This document shows, piece after piece, positions 48,201 through 55,378 of a stretch of DNA of 64,000 nucleotides. Source of the stretch: an uncultured Rhodospirillales bacterium (GTDB taxonomy: Bacteria; Pseudomonadota; Alphaproteobacteria; Kiloniellales; Kiloniellaceae); the NCBI GenBank assembly GCA_913060675.1, contig CAJXUS010000009.1, forward strand, positions 31,942-95,941. The letters run 5' to 3'. A program made the position numbers and the translations under genes. The notes beneath the pieces were generated by a model. The model had not been told where the DNA came from. It saw only the letters and a list, made by a program, of their open reading frames with translations, and did not search any database. The number at the start of each line of letters is the position of its first letter. Position 1 is the first letter of the stretch.

Positions 48201-48347
48201 GAGTGCGCCGGGAAGGTCAGTACCGTCCAATGCATCGGGATCCCCCAAAAGATGATCCGGTCCTGCGGTGCCTGTAATAATATCGTCTTGTCCGTCCGTG
48301 AAACCGAGCTGGTCGAAGTGCCCTCGGCTATTTTGATTGTCAGTCAT
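42267..48347 (-). CDS. Giant LamG/RTX calcium-binding exoprotein
   Basis: A 2026-residue acidic protein, almost certainly secreted by a type I system (no N-terminal signal peptide; RTX repeats and a C-terminal acidic tail). From the N-terminus (high coordinates): LamG/concanavalin-like domain (48217-47440), RTX block with GGxGxDxLxGG repeats (47395-47160), a domain with NNELHDHWVDSFGID and a calcium-type DTDGDGVNDD loop (about 46795), a second LamG (46350-45800) and a Pro/Glu linker. This whole unit of about 850 residues is then repeated (45658-43190). Ten PPVDDT repeats and a long C-terminal RTX array (42980-42530) follow. LamG domains suggest glycan or host-surface binding, so adhesin or matrix protein is likely. 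No T1SS genes are in the window. Confidence 0.92.
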   Translation of the reverse strand: MTDNQNSRGHFDQLGFTDGQDDIITGTAGPDHLLGDPDALDGTDLPGALAFWRLNNGADGVYADARGGNAVTTYTLEGNQAVVATSTPVRTGPDGTPGSALDFNGSSSFAFINHDAVYEISQGTIGVWIQPDDLSHDQIVLSKDQSGSGDGGHFRLGTEEDGRLFIRFANGDGGSNKSWETATSYLEEGQWTHIAVSFSAIDGITVYADGIAIPDAGWFRTEGNEDLPSLQSEAYLLQNEEPWVLGADTSRTDNNDTPADFAAGDDSLNEPFDGAIADFGIWGGMSPEDVLTAEEVLQLVNDGPGTALTAPSGPQPIVAGNDTIDGGAGNDHLEGNAGDDELLGGTGEDNLEGGYGDDILDGGAGNDLLEGGRGSDLLLGGAGGDVLVSRSDAGEQRIGQLAIGQPTRTDPDNEVNDTRQKLYGWEDQPLVGDDILVGGEGRDTFLFAPQINAKYDIIMKHVNADRTIDWAGVAGENNELHDHWVDSFGIDVIADYRAGEDTIAIVGHTATPEIEHRLIDTDGDGVNDDAVSIISVYSNQANGGAHTQDLIGQIVVHGDLVDEDDLLVSSKVTNGIVETVDELQKALAPTGDLKTTTLDDGTEVLGYDTRDDQGNMGAIISDPEKYIDNPYLNSDRFEIESNIPADTPQAQAVINATSTPVLNRMEFTGNKDAGESTDGSLGSFVNLAHLGAVAGLAQGSGTIAFNFTADNPGNDYQALFSKDASGYEGGGHLTAWIDTNGHVKVRYQSTEESYYLRAYDVDIAAGEDHHFAFTFDDTKAVLYIDGKEQATLDLTDKPSFHDGMTGNEENLIFGASAAYRPSGDIRYLSHHFDGVIEDVVVLDRALYPLETLFLSQDTLDVLDVGATPPVIETPTEDTAPVEETPATEEAPAGSPGPDLPGALSFWSFDNGVDGVFADARGDNSVTTYTLEGNVAVRTTETPVRDGPDGVANSALEFNGSNSFAFLEHDASHEITQGTIALWVQPDDFHRCGQIILSKDESGSGDGGHFRLGLTEDGRVFLRFANGDGGSNKAWESSVSYMEEGEWTHLAVSFSAEGGITVYADGVAIPDYGWIRKEGNEDLPSLQSEAYLLQNQEPWVLGADTAYTADNSSPDVFAAGDDSLNRPFDGAIADFGIWGGFTAEDVLTAEEILQLVNEGPGAALTAPAGTQPDPSGDDVLTGNDFNNHLEGNAGDDTLSGGAGEDNIEGGYGDDILIGGIGNDTLEGGRGSDLLLGGAGDDILISHSDAGEQRIGQLAIGQPTRDDPDNEVNMIRQKLYGWEGQPLVSDDILVGGEGHDTFLFNPQINAKQDIILKHVNDDRTINWAGVAGENNELHDHWVDSFGIDIIADYRADEDTIAIVGHTVNPEVEHRLIDTDGDGVDDDAVSIISVYSQQMGGNGGAHDQDLIGQIIVHGDLVDKGDILIKANVTDGIVETIDDINEAIHPTGDLKTSTLDDGTEVIGYDTRDDQGNLGAIISDPEKYVDNPHLNSDLFTFASNIPEGTPQARAIIDEHSNPVLVRMEFTGNKDDGESIDGSAGAYVNLAHADTVAGLAQGNGTIAFSFTADNPGGNYQALFSKDAATFGEGGHLTAWIDSNGHVKVRYQSTEESFYLRAYDVDINAGENHHFAFTFNADEAVLYVDGVRQATQDLSDNPAFHDGMTGNQESLVFGASAAYRTAGQVNHLSNHFDGVIEDVVVLDRALYPLEALFLKDGKLDYAGSNVPPVDDTPPVDDTPPVDDTPPVDDTPPVDDTPPVDDTPPVDDTPPVDDTPPVDDTPPVDDTPVDDLELTGTKGADTLTGDSGDDTIDGGKGNDILNGAAGDDDIIGGKGHDQIQGGIGDDDILGNRGNDVIDGGDGDDIIDGGRGRDTILGGLGDDDLIGDKGNDHLNGGAGDDVLDGGKGLDILVGGFGDDEISGGHGADILLGGAGDDSLEGGAGRDVFRFINQGDGETLGIDDILDFQSGRDTIEISADLNVEIQQGENLATLIFTDDSGTDMGSANVYGSGISLDDILSYTPDPSADMFT
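42988..43182 (-). repeat. 18-bp tandem repeat encoding PPVDDT
   Basis: Ten complete 18-bp units (43003-43182) plus a 15-bp partial unit (42988-43002), core TCRTCCACAGGYGGTGTR on the plus strand. They encode PPVDDT repeats, a stiff acidic linker between the second LamG unit and the RTX domain. Units differ at third codon positions, so it is a mature array rather than a fresh expansion, but it can still change copy number by slippage. Confidence 0.93.
43190..48217 (-). repeat. Two tandem copies of a unit of about 2.5 kb inside the exoprotein gene
   Basis: Copy 1 runs from about 48217 to 45660 and copy 2 from about 45658 to 43190, both starting with DLPGAL[AS]FW and ending at LDRALYPLE. They share long identical protein stretches such as AGENNELHDHWVDSFGID, SDAGEQRIGQLAIGQPTR and AYDVDI. 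Third-position differences are frequent, so the duplication is old enough to have diverged. Confidence 0.9.
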
Positions 48348-48915
48348 GTTGGCCTCTTTAATTCATAAATGAATGAGGCGTCCCTCCTCGGTGCAGCAAG
48401 AAATTTTGACCATTGCATGGTCCCCAAACCAGTCAAAATCTCTACTAAGCCGCTTATGTTTAAATTCTTTTATTGATCACAATGAGCTCTTAGCCGGGGC
48501 ATGTGTTTACATCCCGGCTGATTAGTCTTGTGCATTTTAAAGGCTGAAGTTAGTTGCTTAGAGGTGAGTTTGGCCTCATCGAAGACCTCCTTGTCTTTGT
48601 TGGCTTTGTATCGATGAGTGGTAAATGGATGGCCTGGATCGCTATTGTCTTGTGTGGAAAAGCATTATTCCATGAAAGACAACAGGTACTATAAGGCCAT
48701 CTGGCAAAGCATGCGCTTATCAATTACATCCCCCTTGATATTTCCACCTGTGATAAAAATTATCATAGCTGGCACAACAAAAAAGTGCTGTAACATGACG
48801 GGGGCAATACTGAGGCATTCTTGTGATGTCGTGGCTTCTGGTTGCTTGATTTAAAGGTAACGAAGGGGTGAATAACCTATTCATCTAGAGATTTATTGCA
48901 GGGACGGAGCTTCCA
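48348..48915. other. Intergenic region upstream of the exoprotein gene
   Basis: A 568-bp stretch without a supported gene. A 78-codon plus-strand frame (48618-48854) has no ribosome binding site and ordinary-looking codon use is absent. The region must hold the promoter of the exoprotein (minus strand) and that of the VOC gene (plus strand). I could not single out reliable promoter hexamers, riboswitch folds or repeats. Confidence 0.5.
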
Positions 48916-49329
48916 ATGCAGCCACGTATTAGCATGATTACCCTTGGGGTTGATGATCTCGACAGATCAATAGAGTTCTACAAAAAGGGCTTGGGATTTC
49001 CCAAAATGGAATCTCCGCCTGAAGTTGTCTTTTTTACCCTGAACGGCACATGGCTAGGGCTTTATGGAAGAGAGGCCTTGGCAAAGGATGCAATGTTATC
49101 CTCTGAAGGGTCTGGATTTAATTCTTTTGCTCTGGCGCATAATTTAGGCTCGGAAGCTGAGGTCGACGCCCTTTTTGCTCATGTTGTTTCTGTTGGCGCG
49201 ACAGCAGTGAAGGGACCTGAAAAGGTCTTTTGGGGAGGGTACTCTGGATATATAAAAGATCCAGATGGCCATCTGTGGGAGATTGCCTACAATCCTTTTG
49301 TCTGGATTGGTCCCGAAGATAAAGATTGA
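48916..49329 (+). CDS. VOC-family (glyoxalase/dioxygenase fold) protein
   Basis: A 137-residue vicinal-oxygen-chelate fold protein with the two beta-alpha-beta-beta-beta halves: ISMITLGVDDLDRSIEFYKK (first half) and GGYSGYIKDPDGHLWEIAYN (second half; metal-binding glutamate in the last strand). The group includes glyoxalase I, fosfomycin resistance and extradiol dioxygenases, but this type is usually annotated only as VOC family. GGAG is 8 nt upstream of ATG. It shares a terminator with the convergent yajQ gene. Confidence 0.85.
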   Translation: MQPRISMITLGVDDLDRSIEFYKKGLGFPKMESPPEVVFFTLNGTWLGLYGREALAKDAMLSSEGSGFNSFALAHNLGSEAEVDALFAHVVSVGATAVKGPEKVFWGGYSGYIKDPDGHLWEIAYNPFVWIGPEDKD

Positions 49330-49357
49330 AGGCTTTTCAAGACGATAAGGGCAAGGA

Positions 49358-49385
49358 AAAAGCTCCGTAAAAATGCGGAGCTTTT
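49358..49385. terminator. Bidirectional terminator between the VOC gene and yajQ
   Basis: AAAAGCTCCG (49358-49367) pairs perfectly with CGGAGCTTTT (49376-49385) around an 8-nt loop, with A- and T-runs on its two sides. It lies between two convergent stop codons. Confidence 0.85.
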
Positions 49386-49409
49386 CATATTCGGAACATC
49401 TAAGTTTTA

Positions 49410-49895
49410 TTAATCTCGGAAGTTCTCGTATTGCAGTGGTTGGTCTAAATTCAATTCCTTGATCATGGACATCGCGCCTTGCAGATCATCTCTTTTCTTA
49501 CCGGTGATACGAACTTCATCACCCTGTACAGCGGCTTGAACCTTTAGTTTTGATTGCTTTACTGCCGTGGTAATTTTCTTTGCGAGTTCGCGATCAATCC
49601 CTTGCTTTAGCGTAACTACCTGGCGAACCATGTTACCAGATGCGGCTTCTTCTTTACCAAAATCGAGAGCACCAGGGTCAATGTTGCGACGGGTGGTATG
49701 AACTTTGAGAAGCTCGTGCATCTGCTTTAGTTTGAGATCGTCATCAGCGAGAATAGTGATGAGCTCACCTTCTAGTGTGATTTCGCAATTTGAGCCTTTG
49801 AAGTCATAACGTTGAGTAACTTCACGGCGTACACCATCTAACGCGTTGTTTAATTCGGGCATGTCTGTTTTTGAAACGATATCAAATGATGGCAT
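49410..49895 (-). CDS. yajQ: YajQ-family nucleotide-binding protein
   Basis: A 161-residue member of the YajQ/DUF520 family, reported as binding cyclic di-GMP in Xanthomonas and as influencing virulence and transcription. Family signatures: MPSFDIVSKTDMPELNNALD at the N-terminus, EVTQRYDFKGSNCEITLEGE, then GIDRELAKKITTAVKQSKLK, and VQGDEVRITGKKRDDLQGAM. Length is normal. Two ferredoxin-like subdomains are expected. It is monocistronic. Confidence 0.95.
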   Translation of the reverse strand: MPSFDIVSKTDMPELNNALDGVRREVTQRYDFKGSNCEITLEGELITILADDDLKLKQMHELLKVHTTRRNIDPGALDFGKEEAASGNMVRQVVTLKQGIDRELAKKITTAVKQSKLKVQAAVQGDEVRITGKKRDDLQGAMSMIKELNLDQPLQYENFRD

Positions 49896-50448
49896 ATCGA
49901 TGGTCCTTTTATATCTTCATTCGCTATTGGTATTTTCGGACTGACAGTTCTTACCGTAAAGCACTGTCACCGATATTTCAGTGGCGAGAATAACGGATCA
50001 TAAGGACGGACAAAACGTAAAATTGAAAAATCGAGCTATCATATATCCAAAAGACTGGAGATAGCTCGATTTAGTGCCTGCTTTTGAGCGCGTTTTTTAT
50101 AGGACAGCCCGAACCGAATTTAGGAAATTATTGATCTCTCCATTGAGGATTAATTTTGCCGATGATTATTTGGACCCCTTTACAATTTAGTTTTAGATCA
50201 GTTTCAGGAGGGCTTGTATCGGCGGGATTTCTTTTGGATGACAAAATTTTGCTGTACCGATATGGAGCGTACGGAAATATAATCGTGAAATACACAAGAA
50301 TATTTGTGGATAAAGAGTAGAAATAGAACATTTGCAGCATGTTCTTATCAGGGGGTATTTTTATAAGTAATCATCTGTAAGGTGTACTTTGTAACGTTAA
50401 ACCCAGAATATGCGGTGTGTTTCTAATTATAGCTTATAGGGAAAACCT
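49896..50448. other. Intergenic region with a long inverted repeat
   Basis: A 553-bp stretch between the divergent yajQ and mltF-like genes. AAATCGAGCTATC (50028-50040) and GATAGCTCGATTT (50060-50072) form a perfect 13-bp inverted repeat with a 19-nt loop; no T-run follows, so it may be an operator, a small-RNA element or a remnant. A 70-codon minus-strand frame (50128-50340) has no ribosome binding site and is not supported. Promoters for both flanking genes must lie here. Confidence 0.5.
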
Positions 50449-51882
50449 GTGGTTTTAAGAACGACATTGATCATCCTTCTCAATTCATCTTTATATCTTT
50501 CATTTATCTACCAATCGGTGGCTGCACCTAGTTTACTTACAAAATCCGCAGAAAATTATAGAGATGATTTAGGTGGCTTAATCGAAAGGCGAACCATTCG
50601 AGTTCTCGTTAATTATAGTCCGACAAATTTCTTTATTGTCGGGGGAAAACCGGGTGGCTTTGAGTATGATTTGGTAGAAGAATTCCATCAAAGCCTCAAA
50701 AAAATGACACCCAAAGCTAATTGGCCGATTATTTTTATCTATAAGCCCGTTGCCTTTTCTGATCTCTTGCCCCTTTTGGAAAGTGGGTATGGAGATGTCG
50801 CTGTTGGAGGCTTAACGATTACAGCCGAACGGCAAAAGAGCGTTTCTTTTACAAAGCCTTATCTGGTTAATGTCGCAGAAGTCATTGTCAGTAGTGCGAA
50901 GGCCCTCCCAATTAAGACAATAGATGACATGGCTGGAAGGTCTGTGCTTATTAACATAAGCAGTAGTTTCGCCGAGCATCTAAATGATGTGAACAGGGAT
51001 CTAATCAGCAGGAAGTTGAAACCGATTGAGGCTATACCAGCCAACGAAAAATTAACCGACGAAGATATTCTACAGATGGTTAGTGCTGGAATTGTTGATT
51101 ACACAGTCGCTGATTTACATGTTGCGCAAATTTGGCAACAGGTTCTACCGTCGATAAAAATACATGAAGACATTATTCTTAATGCTAAAGGTCGGCTGGC
51201 TTGGGCTGTGCGGAAAGATAGTCCTCAACTTCTCAAGGCTTTAAATTCGTCCCTTCATGAAGTGAAGAAGGGGAGTTTATTGGGAAACATATATTTCAAA
51301 AAGTATTTCGAACAAACAAAGTGGATAGAGAACCCGCTCAACGAGGGGGGTAGTAAGAAGTTGAATGAACGACGTGTTCTTTTTGAGACTTACGGTGAGA
51401 AATACGGAATTGATTGGCTTGCACTTGCCGCTCTTGGATATCAAGAATCTAAACTTGATCAGTCCGTAACAAGTAATGCCGGGGCAGTTGGTATTATGCA
51501 GGTGCTTCCCTCTACGGCAGCAGGGGACCCCATCAATATCCTCAATGTGGATAAGCTGGAGCCCAATATCCATGCTGGTACAAAATATCTCGCCCACCTC
51601 AGAGATCATTATTTTAATGGCCCGGAAATAGAAGGTCAGGACCGTTTGGATTTTATGTTAGCAGCCTATAATGCAGGCCCAAGCAAATTTCAATCAATGC
51701 GCAAACAGGCTGCAAAAGAAGGGCTAGATCCCAATAAGTGGTTTTCCAATGTGGAGCAGATTGCCCGGCGAATTATTGGCCGGGAAACTGTCGATTACGT
51801 TGCCAATATTACCAAATACTACAGCGCATACCGCTTAGCTTATAATTATAAGGCTGAGGGAAAAGTCCCAGTAGAAGATTAA
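50449..51882 (+). CDS. MltF-like membrane-bound lytic murein transglycosylase
   Basis: A 477-residue two-domain cell-wall enzyme. After a signal peptide (MVLRTTLIILLNSSLYLSFI), residues about 45-280 form a solute-binding-protein-3-like domain (RTIRVLVNYSPTNFFIVGGK; GYGDVAVGGLTITAERQ). Residues about 315-470 form a family 1 SLT domain: the catalytic glutamate is E333 in AALGYQESKLDQ, with NAGAVGIMQVLPSTA and LAAYNAGPSKFQS further on. It cleaves peptidoglycan, yielding 1,6-anhydro-muropeptides. E. coli MltF has the same domain order. GTG 50449 is the start. Its stop overlaps that of the convergent YHS gene. Confidence 0.9.
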   Translation: MVLRTTLIILLNSSLYLSFIYQSVAAPSLLTKSAENYRDDLGGLIERRTIRVLVNYSPTNFFIVGGKPGGFEYDLVEEFHQSLKKMTPKANWPIIFIYKPVAFSDLLPLLESGYGDVAVGGLTITAERQKSVSFTKPYLVNVAEVIVSSAKALPIKTIDDMAGRSVLINISSSFAEHLNDVNRDLISRKLKPIEAIPANEKLTDEDILQMVSAGIVDYTVADLHVAQIWQQVLPSIKIHEDIILNAKGRLAWAVRKDSPQLLKALNSSLHEVKKGSLLGNIYFKKYFEQTKWIENPLNEGGSKKLNERRVLFETYGEKYGIDWLALAALGYQESKLDQSVTSNAGAVGIMQVLPSTAAGDPINILNVDKLEPNIHAGTKYLAHLRDHYFNGPEIEGQDRLDFMLAAYNAGPSKFQSMRKQAAKEGLDPNKWFSNVEQIARRIIGRETVDYVANITKYYSAYRLAYNYKAEGKVPVED

Positions 51883-52349
51883 TTTAAGACGTGAGGCCAA
51901 TTTTCATCCCCGCGTTTGATGTTGCCCGAGATGTCTCTTTCCCAGCGACGCTGGATATCTGAGTTATAGTTAAGGTAGAGTTTGTTGTTTACTATTTTCC
52001 AGGCATTGGGGTCGGCAGAGGCCGTATCACCTTGTGCAACCGCCCAAGCGCAATAACCTCCATATTGTGGAGCGAATGTTTCTGGGTTCTCTTTGAAGGC
52101 TTCAAGGTTCTTAGCCGAAGAGAAATGCCAAGTTGCTCCCATCCACTCGTATGCAAATTTCACAGAGCCTTCGACGGGCTTGCTTTGGGAAAAGTAGGCA
52201 ACGGGGTCATGCCCATCTATCGCAACTGAAGATAAAAAGCCTGTGTAGATTGGGTCTTGAGCTGCATAAGACGCCGTTGGTAAAGCTGAGGCAATTGCCC
52301 CTGTAGCTAGGGTGAAAAGTAAATGTCGACGACTGATTAACATAAGCAT
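51879..52349 (-). CDS. Exported YHS-domain protein
   Basis: A 156-residue protein with a Tat-like N-terminal signal (LISRRHLLFTLATGAIASAL, cleavage after SYA). The mature part is a YHS domain: VAIDGHDPVAYFSQSKPVEG, YEWMGATWHFSSAKNLEAFK and FAPQYGGYCAWAVAQGDTAS. YHS domains are thought to bind metal in copper- or heavy-metal-linked proteins, here probably in the periplasm. Start at ATG 52349 or the next methionine. It overlaps the stop codon of the convergent transglycosylase by 4 bp. Confidence 0.85.
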   Translation of the reverse strand: MLMLISRRHLLFTLATGAIASALPTASYAAQDPIYTGFLSSVAIDGHDPVAYFSQSKPVEGSVKFAYEWMGATWHFSSAKNLEAFKENPETFAPQYGGYCAWAVAQGDTASADPNAWKIVNNKLYLNYNSDIQRRWERDISGNIKRGDENWPHVLN

Positions 52350-52535
52350 CTTTCTGATGGTTGTAGCTCTAATGTAAGGCGGTTTGTTATAAACTGCATA
52401 TCACATTCAGTTGAGCTGTTTGTGCTCTGGAATTTTTGACAGTGTGTACCGTGCGAGAGGTGTTCTCTTGATTTTACCGATTAGAATAAGGCATTGTCAT
52501 TATTGAAATTTTCATGTCGTTAAAGGTTAAAGTAT

Positions 52536-53618
52536 ATGGCAACTCGACGGGCGCGTCTTCGGGATTTAGGCCTCACAATTGGTGCGTTGCCAACTGGTCA
52601 ACACAACGCCATTACTGATGTGCTTGGCGTGGAAGTAGGTCACTGCACCCTTACCAAAGAAAGTCCAAATGTCTTAAGAACGGGTGTTACGGCGATATTA
52701 CCTTTGGGGCGGGACAAATTGTGGAGCCACGGCATATTTGCAGGCTTGAGTGTTTTTAATGGCTATGGCGAAATGACGGGCCGAGGATGGTTGGAAGAAG
52801 CAGGGCAACTGTCTTCGCCAATCCTGCTGACATCCTATTATGGGATTGGTGCCGTTCACCGGGGTATCAACCAGCTTTGTGATGATATAGACATCCATAG
52901 TGGAACCCATCCAATCGTCGCGGAAACATGGGATGGGTGGCTAAGTGATCCCAATGCTTTTGCTCTTCAAACCGACCACGTAGAACAAGCCCTTGATGAC
53001 GCGAAGGATGGCCCGGTAAGCGAAGGCTGTGTCGGTGGTGGTACGGGTATGGTCTGCCACGATTTCAAGGCTGGGATTGGGACTTCTTCTCGTAAAGTCG
53101 AGATCTATGGCGAGGCCTATACTGTAGGAGTTCTGGTTCAGGCAAATTATGGCGACAGGGCGGACTTTAGAGTTAATGGAACGCATGTCGGCGAAGAGAT
53201 CGCCGCTTCAGAAGTGCCCGTTCCAGATCGAAAGGCCGTGCCACATACCGAAGATGGGTCGATCATCATTGTTGTTGCGACGGATGCGCCTTTACTCTCC
53301 AAACAGTGTGATCGCCTCGCTAAAAGGGCCGTGCTCGGGCTTGGGCGTACCGGAGGATTTGGCCACAATGGCAGCGGAGATTATTCTATCGCCTTTTCGA
53401 CTGGAAATGTTCTCAGTCTTCGGGAAGAAGGTCTGCATCAAGGTATTCAGGCGTTGGCAGAAAAAGATATCAGTCCACTGTTTCATGCCGCTGTTGAGGC
53501 CACAGAAGAGGCTATTGTAAACTCGATTTGTATGGCAGCCACTACCGAGGGATATAAAGGCCGTGTCGTCTATGAACTTCCGCTCGAAAGGCTCAAATCC
53601 ATTATGGCATCTAAATAG
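52536..53618 (+). CDS. P1-family (DmpA-type) aminopeptidase
   Basis: A 360-residue Ntn-fold self-processing peptidase of family P1, which releases N-terminal D- or L-residues or beta-amino acids. N-terminal motif: RLRDLGLTIGALPTGQHNAI then TDVLGVEVGHCTLT; EGCVGGGTGMVCHDFKAGIG is the central signature. The likely autocleavage site is Gly279-Ser280 in FGHNGSGDYSIAFS, with S280 the nucleophile of the beta chain. DmpA of Ochrobactrum cleaves at an equivalent Gly-Ser. No signal peptide is visible, so it is cytoplasmic. It is monocistronic. Confidence 0.88.
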   Translation: MATRRARLRDLGLTIGALPTGQHNAITDVLGVEVGHCTLTKESPNVLRTGVTAILPLGRDKLWSHGIFAGLSVFNGYGEMTGRGWLEEAGQLSSPILLTSYYGIGAVHRGINQLCDDIDIHSGTHPIVAETWDGWLSDPNAFALQTDHVEQALDDAKDGPVSEGCVGGGTGMVCHDFKAGIGTSSRKVEIYGEAYTVGVLVQANYGDRADFRVNGTHVGEEIAASEVPVPDRKAVPHTEDGSIIIVVATDAPLLSKQCDRLAKRAVLGLGRTGGFGHNGSGDYSIAFSTGNVLSLREEGLHQGIQALAEKDISPLFHAAVEATEEAIVNSICMAATTEGYKGRVVYELPLERLKSIMASK

Positions 53619-53872
53619 GATGGTACCCTTGGGTACTTTCTAGTATTTGCAGTTGTAGCTTCCTTTCGGGGCAATGTAACCAAAGCTTCTCTACTCTGTA
53701 ATACAAAATCGTTACCTCTCATCGTGAAAAAAGATGTTTGATCGCCTCTGTTACAATGTGAGGAAATTATGCTTGCGACACGACGATTCCGGAATGATAC
53801 CAAGTCAATCTTAGTGCTGGTTTCAGCCTTACTCCCCTTAATGGTCGGTCTGCTCTTTGACCCTCGTAGAGA

Positions 53873-54319
53873 TTAGACAGAACGCTGGACGTATTCTTCG
53901 ATCATGGGATGGGCGGCACGTTTTGTATAGGTCGGGTCGGTTATCCCCTTGAGAACAAAATCAGCGGTGGTTCTGTTACAGGCAACGGGTGTTTCATAAA
54001 GTGTTGAAATTCGGATAAGGGCTTTGACATCTACATCATGTGGTTGCGGTGTCATCGGGTCGACGAGAAAAAAGAGTGCATCCAGTTCATCGTTGGAAAT
54101 CAAAGCGCCGATTTGAAGATCTCCGCCGAGAGGGCCGCTTTTAAAAGCCTGAATTTCATGTTCGGGGAGATTTTCTGAAAGGAGGCGACCAGTTGTTCCT
54201 GTTGCCACGATTTTGAAATCTTTTAAGGCTTCTTTGTTTTCTTCCGCCCACTCGAGAAGAACGGGTTTCATTCTATCGTGTGCCACCATGGCAATCGTGC
54301 GCTTGGAACTCTCACTCAT
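53873..54319 (-). CDS. mgsA: Methylglyoxal synthase
   Basis: A 148-residue enzyme converting dihydroxyacetone phosphate to methylglyoxal and phosphate, a glycolytic bypass under phosphate limitation or sugar stress. Family signatures: IAMVAHDRMKPVLLEWAEEN (phosphate site and catalytic histidine region), IVATGTTGRLLSENL, SGPLGGDLQIGALI and FLVDPMTPQPHDVDVKALIR, all at standard spacing. Length is normal. It is not in an operon; the VOC protein at 48916 is not a confirmed glyoxalase I, and no further detoxification gene is adjacent. Confidence 0.95.
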   Translation of the reverse strand: MSESSKRTIAMVAHDRMKPVLLEWAEENKEALKDFKIVATGTTGRLLSENLPEHEIQAFKSGPLGGDLQIGALISNDELDALFFLVDPMTPQPHDVDVKALIRISTLYETPVACNRTTADFVLKGITDPTYTKRAAHPMIEEYVQRSV

Positions 54320-54354
54320 AAAGTATCTCCCTGATTTGTTTTTATAATATCGCT

Positions 54355-55278
54355 TTAATATTGCGCCCTGTCCAAGGGTTCTTGATGTGAAATCAACCAG
54401 TCACGAACTTTTTGTGCCTGTGGGCTCAAGGGTTTATGGCTTGGCCAGAGCACCCAGAAGTCTCCGCCAAAGTGAACGGGTTCATCATCGAGCAGTTCAA
54501 GTAGACCATGATGAACGAGGTGATCGACGAGGTGCCACCAGCCCAAGGCAATGCCACCTCCTGCAAGGGCGGCTTGAATGACAAGGGCATAGTCATTTAG
54601 TCGAAGTCCGTCGCCATTGTCTTTCCATTCAAGTTCTTTTGCCTTGAACCAGGTATTCCAGTTGGGGCGGTCGCGATAGGGTTCTTCGAGATGGAGGAGA
54701 CGGCGCTGTGAAAGCACTAAGGGTGATTTAGGCATGCCAAAATCGGCAAGATATTTGGGACTGGCTACCGGGTAGACCACTTCTTTTGCAATTTGTATTG
54801 CTTCATGATCGGGCCAATTTCCATTGCCCCGTCTAATCCCCAGAGGAATTTCTTCGGCAGCAGGATCGACGTCTTTGTCGGTAGTTTGTAATCGAATATC
54901 GACTTCGGGATGGTGCTGGCTAAATGACGCTAGGCGGGGAACGACCCAATAGTTTGCAAAGGCAGTTGAACACGACAGGGTGACATGACTATCAGGTTCT
55001 GATCTTGATAATTCCTGAGCGGACCTATGGATATGGCCAAGCCCCATGGTGACGTCATTATGAAAGCGTACTCCGGCCTCTGTGAGTTGTACTGACCGAT
55101 GGCCTCGATAGAACAACTGTATGTTAAGCGCAGTTTCAAGCTGCTTTATGGCGTAACTAACGGCTGCTTGGCTGACATTAAGCTCTTCGGCAGCACGGGC
55201 AAAAGATAGATGCCTTCCGGCGGCCTCAAATGAAAAGAGCGCCGTGGGGGATTGAATCAAATTTTTAAGTTTTCGCAT
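54355..55278 (-). CDS. LysR-family regulator (GcvA-like) next to the MttB cluster
   Basis: A 307-residue LysR-type regulator with HTH SFEAAGRHLSFARAAEELNV and SQAAVSYAIKQLETALNIQL, the short form typical of GcvA/AmpR-like members. The effector domain (about 93-300) includes LRLNDYALVIQAALAGGGIA. It is divergent from the MttB-like gene with only about 100 bp between, so it very likely controls the cluster. In that gap CTTA-N9-TAAG (about 55287-55303) is a weak candidate box. Confidence 0.9.
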   Translation of the reverse strand: MRKLKNLIQSPTALFSFEAAGRHLSFARAAEELNVSQAAVSYAIKQLETALNIQLFYRGHRSVQLTEAGVRFHNDVTMGLGHIHRSAQELSRSEPDSHVTLSCSTAFANYWVVPRLASFSQHHPEVDIRLQTTDKDVDPAAEEIPLGIRRGNGNWPDHEAIQIAKEVVYPVASPKYLADFGMPKSPLVLSQRRLLHLEEPYRDRPNWNTWFKAKELEWKDNGDGLRLNDYALVIQAALAGGGIALGWWHLVDHLVHHGLLELLDDEPVHFGGDFWVLWPSHKPLSPQAQKVRDWLISHQEPLDRAQY

Positions 55279-55378
55279 AAATTAAACTTAGTCAAAGAGT
55301 AAGAATTATAAGCAGTCACAAGTCTATTGCATAAGTATACCATTTGCCTATCCCAATTATTAGAAGGATGTGGGCAAC

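Noticed and set aside
43190..48217. The tandem 2.5-kb duplication as an assembly artefact
   Set aside because: The two copies differ at many synonymous and some non-synonymous positions, which an assembly error would not create.
48618..48854. A 78-codon plus-strand frame upstream of the VOC gene
   Set aside because: No ribosome binding site, no recognisable sequence and low-complexity composition.
50128..50340. A 70-codon minus-strand frame in the yajQ-mltF gap
   Set aside because: AT-rich sequence, no ribosome binding site, no recognisable features.
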